This document shows positions 21,505 to 27,993 of a stretch of DNA of 27,993 nt, piece by piece. Source of the stretch: DTYU01 sp040757355 (GTDB lineage Bacteria; Bacillota; Desulfotomaculia; Desulfotomaculales; Ammonificaceae); contig JBFLWY010000032.1 of assembly GCA_040757355.1 (NCBI GenBank), positions 1 to 27,993 of the forward strand, in the 5' to 3' direction. A model generated the notes under the pieces. That model was not told the origin of the DNA, did not search any database, and saw only the letters and a program-made list of their open reading frames with translations. Each line of letters starts with the position of its first letter. Positions within the stretch are counted from its first letter, which is position 1. Made by a program: the position numbers and the translations under genes.

Positions 21505-21882
21505 ATTCGGGTTTACGGAATAAGAGGCGCTATAACTGTTGAAAGAAACACGGCAGAAGAAATCATGAGCGCCACAAAAAAACTGCTGTTGGCGATAGTA
21601 GAAGAAAATGAGATCGATACAGGTGACATAGCCAGCATTTTCTTAACCCTGACTCCCGATCTCAATGCCCAGTTTCCGGCACTGGCCGCGCGGGAGCTTG
21701 GGTGGCGTTTTGTCCCGCTTCTCTGCGCGCGCGAGATCGGTGTTCCAGGGGCGATGTCAAAGGTCATCAGGGTACTCGTTCACGTAAATACTGAAAAGTC
21801 CCAGCAAGAGCTAAAGCATATGTACCTTGGAGATGCTGCATCCTTGCGGGCAGACCTCAGTGAAAGCACAGGAGGGAGCTAA
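21505..21882 (+). CDS. aroH: Chorismate mutase, AroH class, apparently with an AUU start
   Basis: Converts chorismate to prephenate for phenylalanine and tyrosine synthesis; 125 residues as a monofunctional AroH trimer subunit. The catalytic set known from B. subtilis is visible: R7 in G-I-R-G-A, C74, E77, R89 and Y107. The frame has no ATG, GTG or TTG between TAA 21499-21501 and ATG 21565. Starting at ATG 21565 would lose R7 and the first strand. ATT 21505 gives the usual M-R-V-Y-G-I-R-G-A-I-T-V start and lies 10 bases after GAGGGGAG. An AUU start, or an ATG mutated to ATT, is the best reading. The HD-GYP gene begins immediately after its stop. Confidence 0.85.
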   Translation: MRVYGIRGAITVERNTAEEIMSATKKLLLAIVEENEIDTGDIASIFLTLTPDLNAQFPALAARELGWRFVPLLCAREIGVPGAMSKVIRVLVHVNTEKSQQELKHMYLGDAASLRADLSESTGGS

Positions 21883-22968
21883 ATGCGGCGCCTGGCGGTT
21901 TCAAAGCTGGTTCCCGGAATGAAGGTAGGACGGAACGTATACGGGAAGGACGGGCAGATCTGGCTTGCGAAGGGCGCGCTGCTTACCCAGCGGTATATCG
22001 AACGGTTGAGAGAACTTCAGGTTCCTGTGATTTATATTGACGACGGTTTCGTCGAAGACTCAGAGGTAAAAGATATAGTCAGCGAAGAAACGAGACAGCG
22101 GGCCGTGCAGCAGATGAAAGCCCTCTTCCTGGAAGCCGAGACCCCGAAGGCGATGGTTATCAACCCGCCGATCAGTATATACAGGATTGTTGAAGAGATA
22201 GTACATCAGGTATTGACCAACACCGGCGCAATGTACAACCTTATGGACATTCGGGCCGAAGACGAATACCTCTTCTACCATTCAGTAAATGTATGTCTGC
22301 TCGCGGTGATGGCCGGGGCGACTCTGGGTTGGAGCCGGGATCAATTGGGAGAACTTGCGCTTGGTGCGCTCCTCCACGACATGGGTAAGGTTCGGGTACC
22401 GCCTGCCATTTTGAAAAAACCTGGGCCGTTGACCGAACGGGAGTTCAATGAAGTCAAGAAACATACCGTTTACGGGGATGAGATGCTTCAAAACTTCGAA
22501 ACCGCCAGAAGAATCGCACGTTCACATCACGAACGCCTGAACGGGCAGGGATATCCAGACGGACTGAAAAATGGGGAGATTCCGGCTGATGTCCAGCTTA
22601 CCGGTATCGCCGATATTTATGATGCGTTAACGGCAGACCGTATCTACCGCCAGGCATATCAGCCTTTTGAAGCATACGAAATGCTGGCAGGGACGGGGGA
22701 CTTCTGGTTTGATTATCAACTGACGCTTGCCTTTCTCTCTAATATCGCCGCCTTCCCATTGGGAAGTTTGGTTCGTCTTGGTAACGGTGCGGTTGCGGTG
22801 GTGCTTGAAACTCAACCCGGACTTTCCCTCCACCCCCGCGTACGAATTTTAATCGAGCCTACGGGTCTAAGACCCTTTTCTCCTCCTGAATTCTGGTGTC
22901 ATGAAGCGGGTATAGGTATATTACGGAACCTAACCCACGAAGAAATAAAAGCCCTAGGCCTTGTGTAA
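21883..22968 (+). CDS. HD-GYP domain protein, probable cyclic-di-GMP phosphodiesterase
   Basis: A 361-residue cytoplasmic protein. The N-terminal ~60 residues (V-S-K-L-V-P-G-M-K-V-G-R-N-V-Y) form the lead-in usual for such proteins. An HD-GYP domain follows at about 110-265: H133, H165-D166, K169, H194, H215-H216-E217, G-Y-P 223-225 and D244 in A-D-I-Y-D-A-L-T. The metal ligands are therefore present; the usual H-H-E-R-x-D-G is H-H-E-R-L-N-G. After residue 270 an unassigned beta-rich tail follows (V-R-L-G-N-G-A-V-A-V-V). Such proteins hydrolyse the second messenger c-di-GMP. ATG 21883 follows the aroH stop with no gap, with GGAGG upstream inside aroH, so the two are coupled. Confidence 0.9.
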   Translation: MRRLAVSKLVPGMKVGRNVYGKDGQIWLAKGALLTQRYIERLRELQVPVIYIDDGFVEDSEVKDIVSEETRQRAVQQMKALFLEAETPKAMVINPPISIYRIVEEIVHQVLTNTGAMYNLMDIRAEDEYLFYHSVNVCLLAVMAGATLGWSRDQLGELALGALLHDMGKVRVPPAILKKPGPLTEREFNEVKKHTVYGDEMLQNFETARRIARSHHERLNGQGYPDGLKNGEIPADVQLTGIADIYDALTADRIYRQAYQPFEAYEMLAGTGDFWFDYQLTLAFLSNIAAFPLGSLVRLGNGAVAVVLETQPGLSLHPRVRILIEPTGLRPFSPPEFWCHEAGIGILRNLTHEEIKALGLV

Positions 22969-22985
22969 ATAGGACGCCGACCGTG

Positions 22986-24566
22986 CTACCCTTTCGAGTA
23001 AACCCGGTAGTCTATCTCTGGAAAAATGTTGTGCCTGTCCTCCAGTTCCTCTATCCAACCGTCTTCCAGACGGTTTTCCGTGATTTGACGGTAGATTCCG
23101 ATAAAATTTCTCATATGCACCCTAAAACGGCGCACTGCATAGTCCACCATGGTACCGGTGGCCATGATGAAGGGCCAGTCGCTGGCCTGAGCAAGCAGCA
23201 GCTCGCGCGCTGTTTGGTTTAACGCCCGTTGGAGCATCCCGGAACTTTCGGGGAAGCGCCGAGCAAGATCCACCATCCGGTCGGCCGCCCAGTGCAGGTG
23301 CCGGTAAATCCAGTCATTAGCCCCACACACCCAGACTTCGTGATAACCTTTGTTGCCCCAACTGGAAGCACAGGGAGTGAGTACCTGGTTACAGGGGAAA
23401 AGCCTTAAGTAATCGGAGGGTGTAATAAGTTCAATGGTATCCTGGTCAAACACAATTTTTTTGATGAGGTACTCCAACCACTGCGGTCCCTCGAACCACC
23501 AGTGCCCGAAAAGCTCGGCGTCATATGGAGCCACTATCAGCGGCGGCCGGTCCATATAGCGGCACAAGTAGCGAACCTGGTGCTCCCGGTTGAACATAAA
23601 ATTGCCGGCGTGAATGGCTGCTTTGTTTGTGGCCCATTCGGGGACATAAGGCTCCTTGTGGTTCGTCTTTCCGGTGATGCGGTAGTACTTGAAACCGGTG
23701 TGGACTCTGATCCCGTCTGGATGGATGTAGTCCCGTATGTAGTCAAAATCCAGGTCGAAACCGATATCCCGGTAGTATTCTCGGTAGTCAAAGTCTCCCG
23801 GGTAACCTTCTTTGGCACTCCAAACCTGTTTTGAAGATTCGACATCCCGGCCGAAGGCGGCTACACCGGTAGGACAGAATACAGGTGCGAAAATGCCGAA
23901 CCTGGGTCTGTGTGAGCCGAAAAGCACGCCGTGCGTATCCAGGAAAAAATACTTAATACCGTATTGCTTAAGGAACCGGTCGATTCCGGGAATGTAAGCG
24001 CATTCCGGCAGCCAGAAACCGACCGGATTATGCCCGAAATGCTTCCGGTAAAGGTTCACAGCGACCTCGATTTGGGCTTTTACCGCAGCAGGGTTAACGT
24101 ACAGGAGCGGTAGGTAACCGTGGGTGGCTGCACAGGTTATTACTTCCACGCAGCCGGCTGCCTCAAAGTTCTTAAAGGCAGTAATTATATTTCCGCTGTA
24201 AGCGTTAAAAGTATCGCGAACCCGGTAAAACCGGTCCCGGTACATCTGGGCTGCACTGAAAAACGGCGTGTGTGCGGTCCGGTGCAATTCCCTGTCACCT
24301 AGAGCGATGAGCTTGTTCAGGTGGTTCAGGTAGCGCTGCCTGAGAAAATCGTCACTCAGCATTGTTAAAAGGGTTGGGGAAAGCGACAAGGTCAACCTAA
24401 AATTGACTTTTTCCCGGAGCAACTGCTCGAAAGTCCAGATTAACGGAATATAGCATTCGGTAATTGCTTCGTAGAGCCATCTTTCCTCCAGAGAATAACC
24501 GTGTTCCGGGTGCCTGACGAAAGGCAGGTGCGCGTGCAGAACCAGAGCAAGATAACCTTTTGCCAT
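22986..24566 (-). CDS. Glycoside hydrolase family 57, 1,4-alpha-glucan branching enzyme type
   Basis: A 526-residue cytoplasmic protein with GH57 signatures: H-A-H-L-P-F-V-R-H-P-E near residue 11, the nucleophile E188 in G-F-W-L-P-E-C-A-Y, and the acid/base D349 in A-P-Y-D-A-E-L-F-G-H-W-W-F-E-G. Both positions agree with characterised GH57 branching enzymes, which cut and re-attach alpha-1,4 chains to make alpha-1,6 branches. The C-terminal half (W-G-N-K-G-Y-H-E-V-W) is the DUF1957 region. ATG 24566 has GGAGG 7 bases upstream; the frame extends to 24776, but that part lies in an intergenic inverted repeat. It converges on the HD-GYP gene with 17 bases between the stops. Confidence 0.93.
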   Translation of the reverse strand: MAKGYLALVLHAHLPFVRHPEHGYSLEERWLYEAITECYIPLIWTFEQLLREKVNFRLTLSLSPTLLTMLSDDFLRQRYLNHLNKLIALGDRELHRTAHTPFFSAAQMYRDRFYRVRDTFNAYSGNIITAFKNFEAAGCVEVITCAATHGYLPLLYVNPAAVKAQIEVAVNLYRKHFGHNPVGFWLPECAYIPGIDRFLKQYGIKYFFLDTHGVLFGSHRPRFGIFAPVFCPTGVAAFGRDVESSKQVWSAKEGYPGDFDYREYYRDIGFDLDFDYIRDYIHPDGIRVHTGFKYYRITGKTNHKEPYVPEWATNKAAIHAGNFMFNREHQVRYLCRYMDRPPLIVAPYDAELFGHWWFEGPQWLEYLIKKIVFDQDTIELITPSDYLRLFPCNQVLTPCASSWGNKGYHEVWVCGANDWIYRHLHWAADRMVDLARRFPESSGMLQRALNQTARELLLAQASDWPFIMATGTMVDYAVRRFRVHMRNFIGIYRQITENRLEDGWIEELEDRHNIFPEIDYRVYSKG

Positions 24567-24603
24567 TAAATATCCTCCGTTAACTTTGCAAGATCTTAAG
24601 TCC

Positions 24604-24701
24604 GCCCAGCACTCAACGAAACGACACTTTGCCGCCGGGAAAAAGTAACATATTCGGTTTTGCCGTCGCCAGAAGGGTACAAATCTCGCTGAGTGCTGGG
24701 C
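24604..24701. repeat. Small inverted-repeat-bounded element, copy B
   Basis: GCCCAGCACTCA (24604-24615) and TGAGTGCTGGGC (24690-24701) are perfect 12-base inverted repeats with 74 bases between them. The element fills the space between the DUF4912 stop and the GH57 ribosome binding site. The ends share CCAGCACTCA with the element at 21324-21413. It could fold into a long stem-loop between the two co-directional genes. Confidence 0.5.
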
Positions 24702-24702
24702 T

Positions 24703-25476
24703 TCAGTACTGCCCGCCGCCCTGCCCCGGCTCCGGCGGCAATTTGACCGGTGACGCGATACCCACCGGTGAGGCAATACCTATTGGTACGAATTCTTTAC
24801 CCATCCGGGCTGAAACCTCTTCCACCAGGAGCGGCGAACTTATGCCGAACTCGTGCCGGAAAAGCGACCGGTAAACCCCTTCCAGCCACATCCATTCTTC
24901 ATCAAAGCATTCAGAAAGCCCCGCGCTTGGTGTATGGGCGAGGTTCGACCGGAGCAGTGTTATAAACTCGCCAGAGGGCAACACCTTGCCGAGGTCAACG
25001 CAAAAAGTCCTGTTAGGCCGGCCGGCTTCGATGTACCAGCTTTCGCTTTCGTCGTTGACAGGGATGTCGACGTAGGTATTAGCATTATTGCCTTGAAACT
25101 CCACCCCGGTCACGTCATAAAGCCGCAAGACGCTGCGCGAGGAGTGCCAGGCCTCAGGTCCATAGCGTGAAGTAAATTCCTCCTGTTTTGTGGCACTGAC
25201 TTCCCAATATGCGAATAACCAGTGTGGGTCACGTGCCAAAAGCACCAACCGGTCTTCCTGATACCGGTGCGGCAATTCCGGCATAGGTTTTCCTGACGGT
25301 GCCGGTTGGGCCGGGATTACGGGACTGATTTCCCTGGAAAACTCGGTGTCTACCACCTGGTGTGGTATTCGTATGGGAGTCTCCTGTTTTTTTCCAAAAC
25401 GGCGTAAAAACCACAAAAAAACAGCCGTTGCTATTGCCAGGAGAATAAGGCCGGTTAACCAGGTAAAAACTGCCAT
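24703..25476 (-). CDS. DUF4912 domain-containing protein
   Basis: A 257-residue protein with one N-terminal membrane helix (about 5-24) followed by a basic stretch (R-R-F-G-K-K) and a proline-rich linker. The DUF4912 domain runs about 68-215 (R-L-V-L-L-A-R-D-P-H-W-L-F-A-Y-W-E-V, a hallmark; later S-E-S-W-Y-I-E-A-G-R-P and F-C-V-D-L-G). Its function is not established, but it is often found next to GH57 enzymes, as here. The C-terminus holds a short repeat (P-I-G-I-A-S-P-V-G-I-A-S-P-V) and a G-Q-G-G-G-Q-Y end. ATG 25476 has a G-run upstream. The GH57 gene follows 136 bases later on the same strand. Confidence 0.85.
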   Translation of the reverse strand: MAVFTWLTGLILLAIATAVFLWFLRRFGKKQETPIRIPHQVVDTEFSREISPVIPAQPAPSGKPMPELPHRYQEDRLVLLARDPHWLFAYWEVSATKQEEFTSRYGPEAWHSSRSVLRLYDVTGVEFQGNNANTYVDIPVNDESESWYIEAGRPNRTFCVDLGKVLPSGEFITLLRSNLAHTPSAGLSECFDEEWMWLEGVYRSLFRHEFGISSPLLVEEVSARMGKEFVPIGIASPVGIASPVKLPPEPGQGGGQY

Positions 25477-25832
25477 CTAAAAACCCCCCTCAGATAGTGC
25501 TGCCTGCGGCTTCAACTTTTTTCTTCACCCGAAATATCATAGACGGCATGCATTCGTAACATAATGCAAGTGAAGGCTTTCTTTATTATTGCCGTCGCTT
25601 TTCAGGTTTATAAAAGTTAAAACTTTGTTCGGCTGGAACCAAGCCCAATTCGCCCAGGATCATAAAGATTGCATGAAGATTGTATGCTGCGGAGTAATTA
25701 TAACTATTTCCTTGTTTTGGTTCAGCAACGATATACCATAAATGAAAATATATTGAATATGCACCATTTCCAGTTTAATCTCAAAACATCGAAGCACATA
25801 TTGCTACACAAGGCAATGTGAGGTGTTGAGGC
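25477..25832. other. AT-rich divergent intergenic region with possible gene fragment
   Basis: This spacer between the DUF4912 gene and the divergent GH15 gene must carry both promoters, but none is clear. On the minus strand 25774-25586 is open for 62 codons and reads like protein (Y-I-V-A-E-P-K-Q-G-N-S-Y-N-Y-S-A-A-Y-N-L, then I-L-G-E-L-G-L-V-P-A-E-Q, then Y-K-P-E-K-R-R-Q-stop). It has no early start codon or ribosome binding site, so it may be a gene fragment or chance. Confidence 0.35.
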
Positions 25833-25957
25833 ATGCCCCGGGAAATAGTACTGGGAAACGGCACGATGCTGGTCAACTTTGAAAGGCCGTACCGCATTCG
25901 GGATTTACACTTTCCTTACGTAGGCATGGAAAATCACCTTGCGAACGGCATAGTCGA
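25831..25957 (+). repeat. Duplicated contig end (GH15 5' end, first copy)
   Basis: These 127 bases are identical to 26058-26184. They encode the first 41 residues of the GH15 protein (ATG 25833) and stop at the N run. The pattern of identical sequence on both sides of exactly 100 N is that of two overlapping contig ends placed side by side, not a biological duplication. Confidence 0.93.
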
Positions 25958-26057
25958 NNNNNNNNNNNNNNNNNNNNNNNNNNNNNNNNNNNNNNNNNNN
26001 NNNNNNNNNNNNNNNNNNNNNNNNNNNNNNNNNNNNNNNNNNNNNNNNNNNNNNNNN
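25958..26057. other. Assembly gap of 100 N
   Basis: One hundred consecutive N, a conventional scaffold-gap length. Because the flanks overlap by 127 bases, no real sequence is probably missing here. The gap plus the duplicated copy should most likely be collapsed. Confidence 0.97.
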
Positions 26058-26059
26058 GC

Positions 26060-27993
26060 ATGCCCCGGGAAATAGTACTGGGAAACGGCACGATGCTGGT
26101 CAACTTTGAAAGGCCGTACCGCATTCGGGATTTACACTTTCCTTACGTAGGCATGGAAAATCACCTTGCGAACGGCATAGTCGAGTTGGGACTCTGGGTA
26201 GACGGTGCCTTCTCCTGGGTCGGCGGGAATGGGTGGGAGATTGTAATGAGCTATCAAGAAGATACTCTTGTGGCTCTTACAACGGCCCGGAACGCGGCCA
26301 TGGGTGTAGAGGTAAGGTTTACGGATGCGGTTGATTACCAGGAGAACGTTCTCCTGAGGAAAGGGGAGGTATTTAACGAACGAGATGAAGCCCGGAAGTT
26401 CAGGATCTTCTTTTATCATAATTTCAATATAGGCGGCTTCGATGTCGGCGATACAGCGTTGTATGACCCGGGAACCGGAACGTTGATCCATTACAAGCGG
26501 AATTATTACTTTCTCTTAAACGGTCGTTTCGGACGCCAGGGAATTCGACAGTTCAGTATCAGGAAACACCTCCCTGGTTCGGAAGACGCCCGGGCAGACG
26601 CTGAAGACGGGCTTCTTTTCAGCAACCCTGCGGATCAGGGAGCGGTGGACAGCACAGTTGGGTTTCAGGCGCGAATTCCACCGCGCGGGAAGGAGCGCCT
26701 GTTTTTCTGGATAGCTACCGGGGAAAACTTTAGAGATGTCAGGGAAAAGAACACCTTTGTTTTAAACGAGGGGCTGGAGGAATTGATACAACGGACTGGT
26801 GCATACTGGTATAACTGGGTGAACAAGTCGAGAAGCGGATTTGCCGATCTGCCGGATGAGGTTGCACGGTTATACCGGCGCAGTCTCTTGATTCTGCGCA
26901 CGCAAATCGATAAGCGGGGCGCCATACTGGCCGCGAACGACAGCGACATCCTGCTTACAAACAGGGACCATTATTCATACGTGTGGCCGCGAGACGGAGC
27001 GCTTGTTTCCTACGCCCTTGACCGGGCAGGATACCCCGAACTGACGCTCCCCTTTTTCCGCTTTGCCGCCCGTACGCTGACCGAAGGCGGTTATCACTGG
27101 CATAAGTATAATCCCGACGGTTCTGTAGGATCAAGCTGGCATTCGTGGGTGCGAAACGGTGAATTTCAACTTCCCATTCAGGAAGACGAGACTGCACTTG
27201 TCCTGTGGGCGCTTTGGAAACACTACGAGCGTTACAAGGATTTCTCCGTTATGGCTGAGTTATACCCGGTTATGGTAAAACCGGCGGCGGAGTTTATGGC
27301 CGATTACCGGGACCCGATCACCGGCTTGCCCCTAACGAGTTACGATCTCTGGGAAGAGCGCACGGGTGTGTTCACTTTTACTGCGAGCGCGGTTTGCGCT
27401 GGTCTCAGTGCCGCAGCAAAGTGCGCTGGGCTATTGGGGGATGCAAAGAATGCGCGCATATGGGAGAACGCGGGGAACGAAGTCAGGGCAGGGATTTTAG
27501 AGCAGCTTTACGACGGGGAGGTGGGTAGGTTCATCCGGGGCTTTTACCCGTTGGACGGAGGAAAGGTAGCAGCGGACTTGACCTTGGACTCGAGTCTTTG
27601 GGCAGTTTGGGGGTTCGGGGTGCTTCCTGCGTCCGATGAGCGTGTGGTTAAAACAATGGAGGCTGTCCGCGAGGGTTTATGGGTGAAGACCGAAATCGGT
27701 GGAGTAGCCCGTTATGCCAACGATTACTATTTCCGGCGCAGTGACGACATTGAGCGGGTTCCCGGTAATCCATGGTTTATCTGCACCCTGTGGCTGGCGA
27801 CCTGGTATATCGCCCGGGCAGAGAGCCGTATGGACCTCAAGGAAGCACGCGAGCTTATCGACTGGGCGACGGCTTATGCCATGCCTACGGGGGTTATGGC
27901 GGAACAGGTGCACCCTTACACCGGAGAATCGCTTTCGGTAGCGCCGCTCACCTGGTCACACGCCACTTTTGTGCAGGCAGTCGGGGACTATTT
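26060..27993 (+). CDS. Glycoside hydrolase family 15, glucoamylase-like (partial at window end)
   Basis: An open frame of 644 codons from ATG 26060 that runs off the window. It has the N-terminal beta-sandwich part (about 1-270; P-Y-V-G-M-E-N-H) and the (alpha/alpha)6 barrel with D-H-Y-S-Y-V-W-P-R-D-G-A. The catalytic acid is E432 in Y-D-L-W-E-E-R and the catalytic base is E615 in A-E-Q-V-H-P, followed by P-L-T-W-S-H-A. GH15 enzymes of this type release glucose from alpha-glucans or act on related alpha-linked sugars. No signal peptide is seen, so it is likely cytoplasmic and part of glycogen-like turnover with the divergent GH57 enzyme. The first codons are duplicated before the N gap. Confidence 0.92.
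   Translation, partial: MPREIVLGNGTMLVNFERPYRIRDLHFPYVGMENHLANGIVELGLWVDGAFSWVGGNGWEIVMSYQEDTLVALTTARNAAMGVEVRFTDAVDYQENVLLRKGEVFNERDEARKFRIFFYHNFNIGGFDVGDTALYDPGTGTLIHYKRNYYFLLNGRFGRQGIRQFSIRKHLPGSEDARADAEDGLLFSNPADQGAVDSTVGFQARIPPRGKERLFFWIATGENFRDVREKNTFVLNEGLEELIQRTGAYWYNWVNKSRSGFADLPDEVARLYRRSLLILRTQIDKRGAILAANDSDILLTNRDHYSYVWPRDGALVSYALDRAGYPELTLPFFRFAARTLTEGGYHWHKYNPDGSVGSSWHSWVRNGEFQLPIQEDETALVLWALWKHYERYKDFSVMAELYPVMVKPAAEFMADYRDPITGLPLTSYDLWEERTGVFTFTASAVCAGLSAAAKCAGLLGDAKNARIWENAGNEVRAGILEQLYDGEVGRFIRGFYPLDGGKVAADLTLDSSLWAVWGFGVLPASDERVVKTMEAVREGLWVKTEIGGVARYANDYYFRRSDDIERVPGNPWFICTLWLATWYIARAESRMDLKEARELIDWATAYAMPTGVMAEQVHPYTGESLSVAPLTWSHATFVQAVGDY

Noticed and set aside
25833..26075. 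Gene reading across the N gap
   Set aside because: The flanks are identical copies and out of frame with each other; the frame through N is meaningless.
1..27993. CRISPR arrays, tRNA or rRNA genes, transposases
   Set aside because: No regularly spaced repeats, no cloverleaf or rRNA sequence, and no transposase motif were seen on either strand.

Overview
The window looks like the chromosome of an endospore-forming, Gram-positive anaerobe of the Clostridia, most like the Desulfotomaculum/Pelotomaculum group. The evidence is the sporulation genes ytfJ, spmA and spmB, the aroH-type chorismate mutase, the S4-domain pseudouridine synthase next to spmAB, strong GGAGG-type ribosome binding sites, and very frequent TTG/GTG starts. 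The lineage is inferred from gene content and order. The sequence is a draft: a 100-N gap at 25958-26057 is flanked by two identical 127-base copies of the same sequence.

Layout. (1) 1-1952: end of a hydantoinase/oxoprolinase A gene and its complete B partner. (2) 1953-2720: a decayed DUF1189 membrane-protein gene, a terminator, and a divergent 51-codon gene resembling a Flp pilin. (3) 2737-10697: a tight forward operon with trpB2, lysA, a DHH-CBS-nucleotidyltransferase fusion, an M50 protease, trpS, a DUF2953 protein and an Mth938-like protein. (4) 10698-17642: a chemotaxis block with an AT-rich leader, a cheW that looks 5'-truncated, and two large chemoreceptors with cysteine-containing PAS domains. 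It lies between the DUF2953 gene and ytfJ, which are often neighbours in spore formers. (5) 17652-20774: ytfJ, spmA, spmB and an rluB-type gene. (6) 20835-22968: an unrecognised conserved-looking gene, aroH (apparently with an AUU start) and an HD-GYP gene. (7) 22986-27993: an alpha-glucan block with a GH57 branching enzyme and a DUF4912 protein on the minus strand, and a divergent GH15 glucoamylase-like gene that runs off the end.

How the genes relate. The 2737-10697 operon joins amino-acid supply (tryptophan, lysine/diaminopimelate), tRNA charging, tRNA 3'-end or poly(A)-type enzymology, and membrane proteolysis. ytfJ-spmA-spmB serve spore-core dehydration and germination. The receptors and cheW would feed a CheA that is not in the window. 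The GH57/DUF4912/GH15 genes point to storage and use of glycogen-like glucan.

The most notable observations are: aroH without any ATG/GTG/TTG start that keeps its catalytic arginine; loss of the DxD metal-binding motif in the nucleotidyltransferase domain of the DHH-CBS fusion; a shared ~50-base hairpin leader ending in the ribosome binding sites of spmA and aroH; a 672-base tandem unit inside one receptor and near-identical signalling domains in both; two small elements bounded by related inverted repeats; and several gene remnants in the intergenic spaces.
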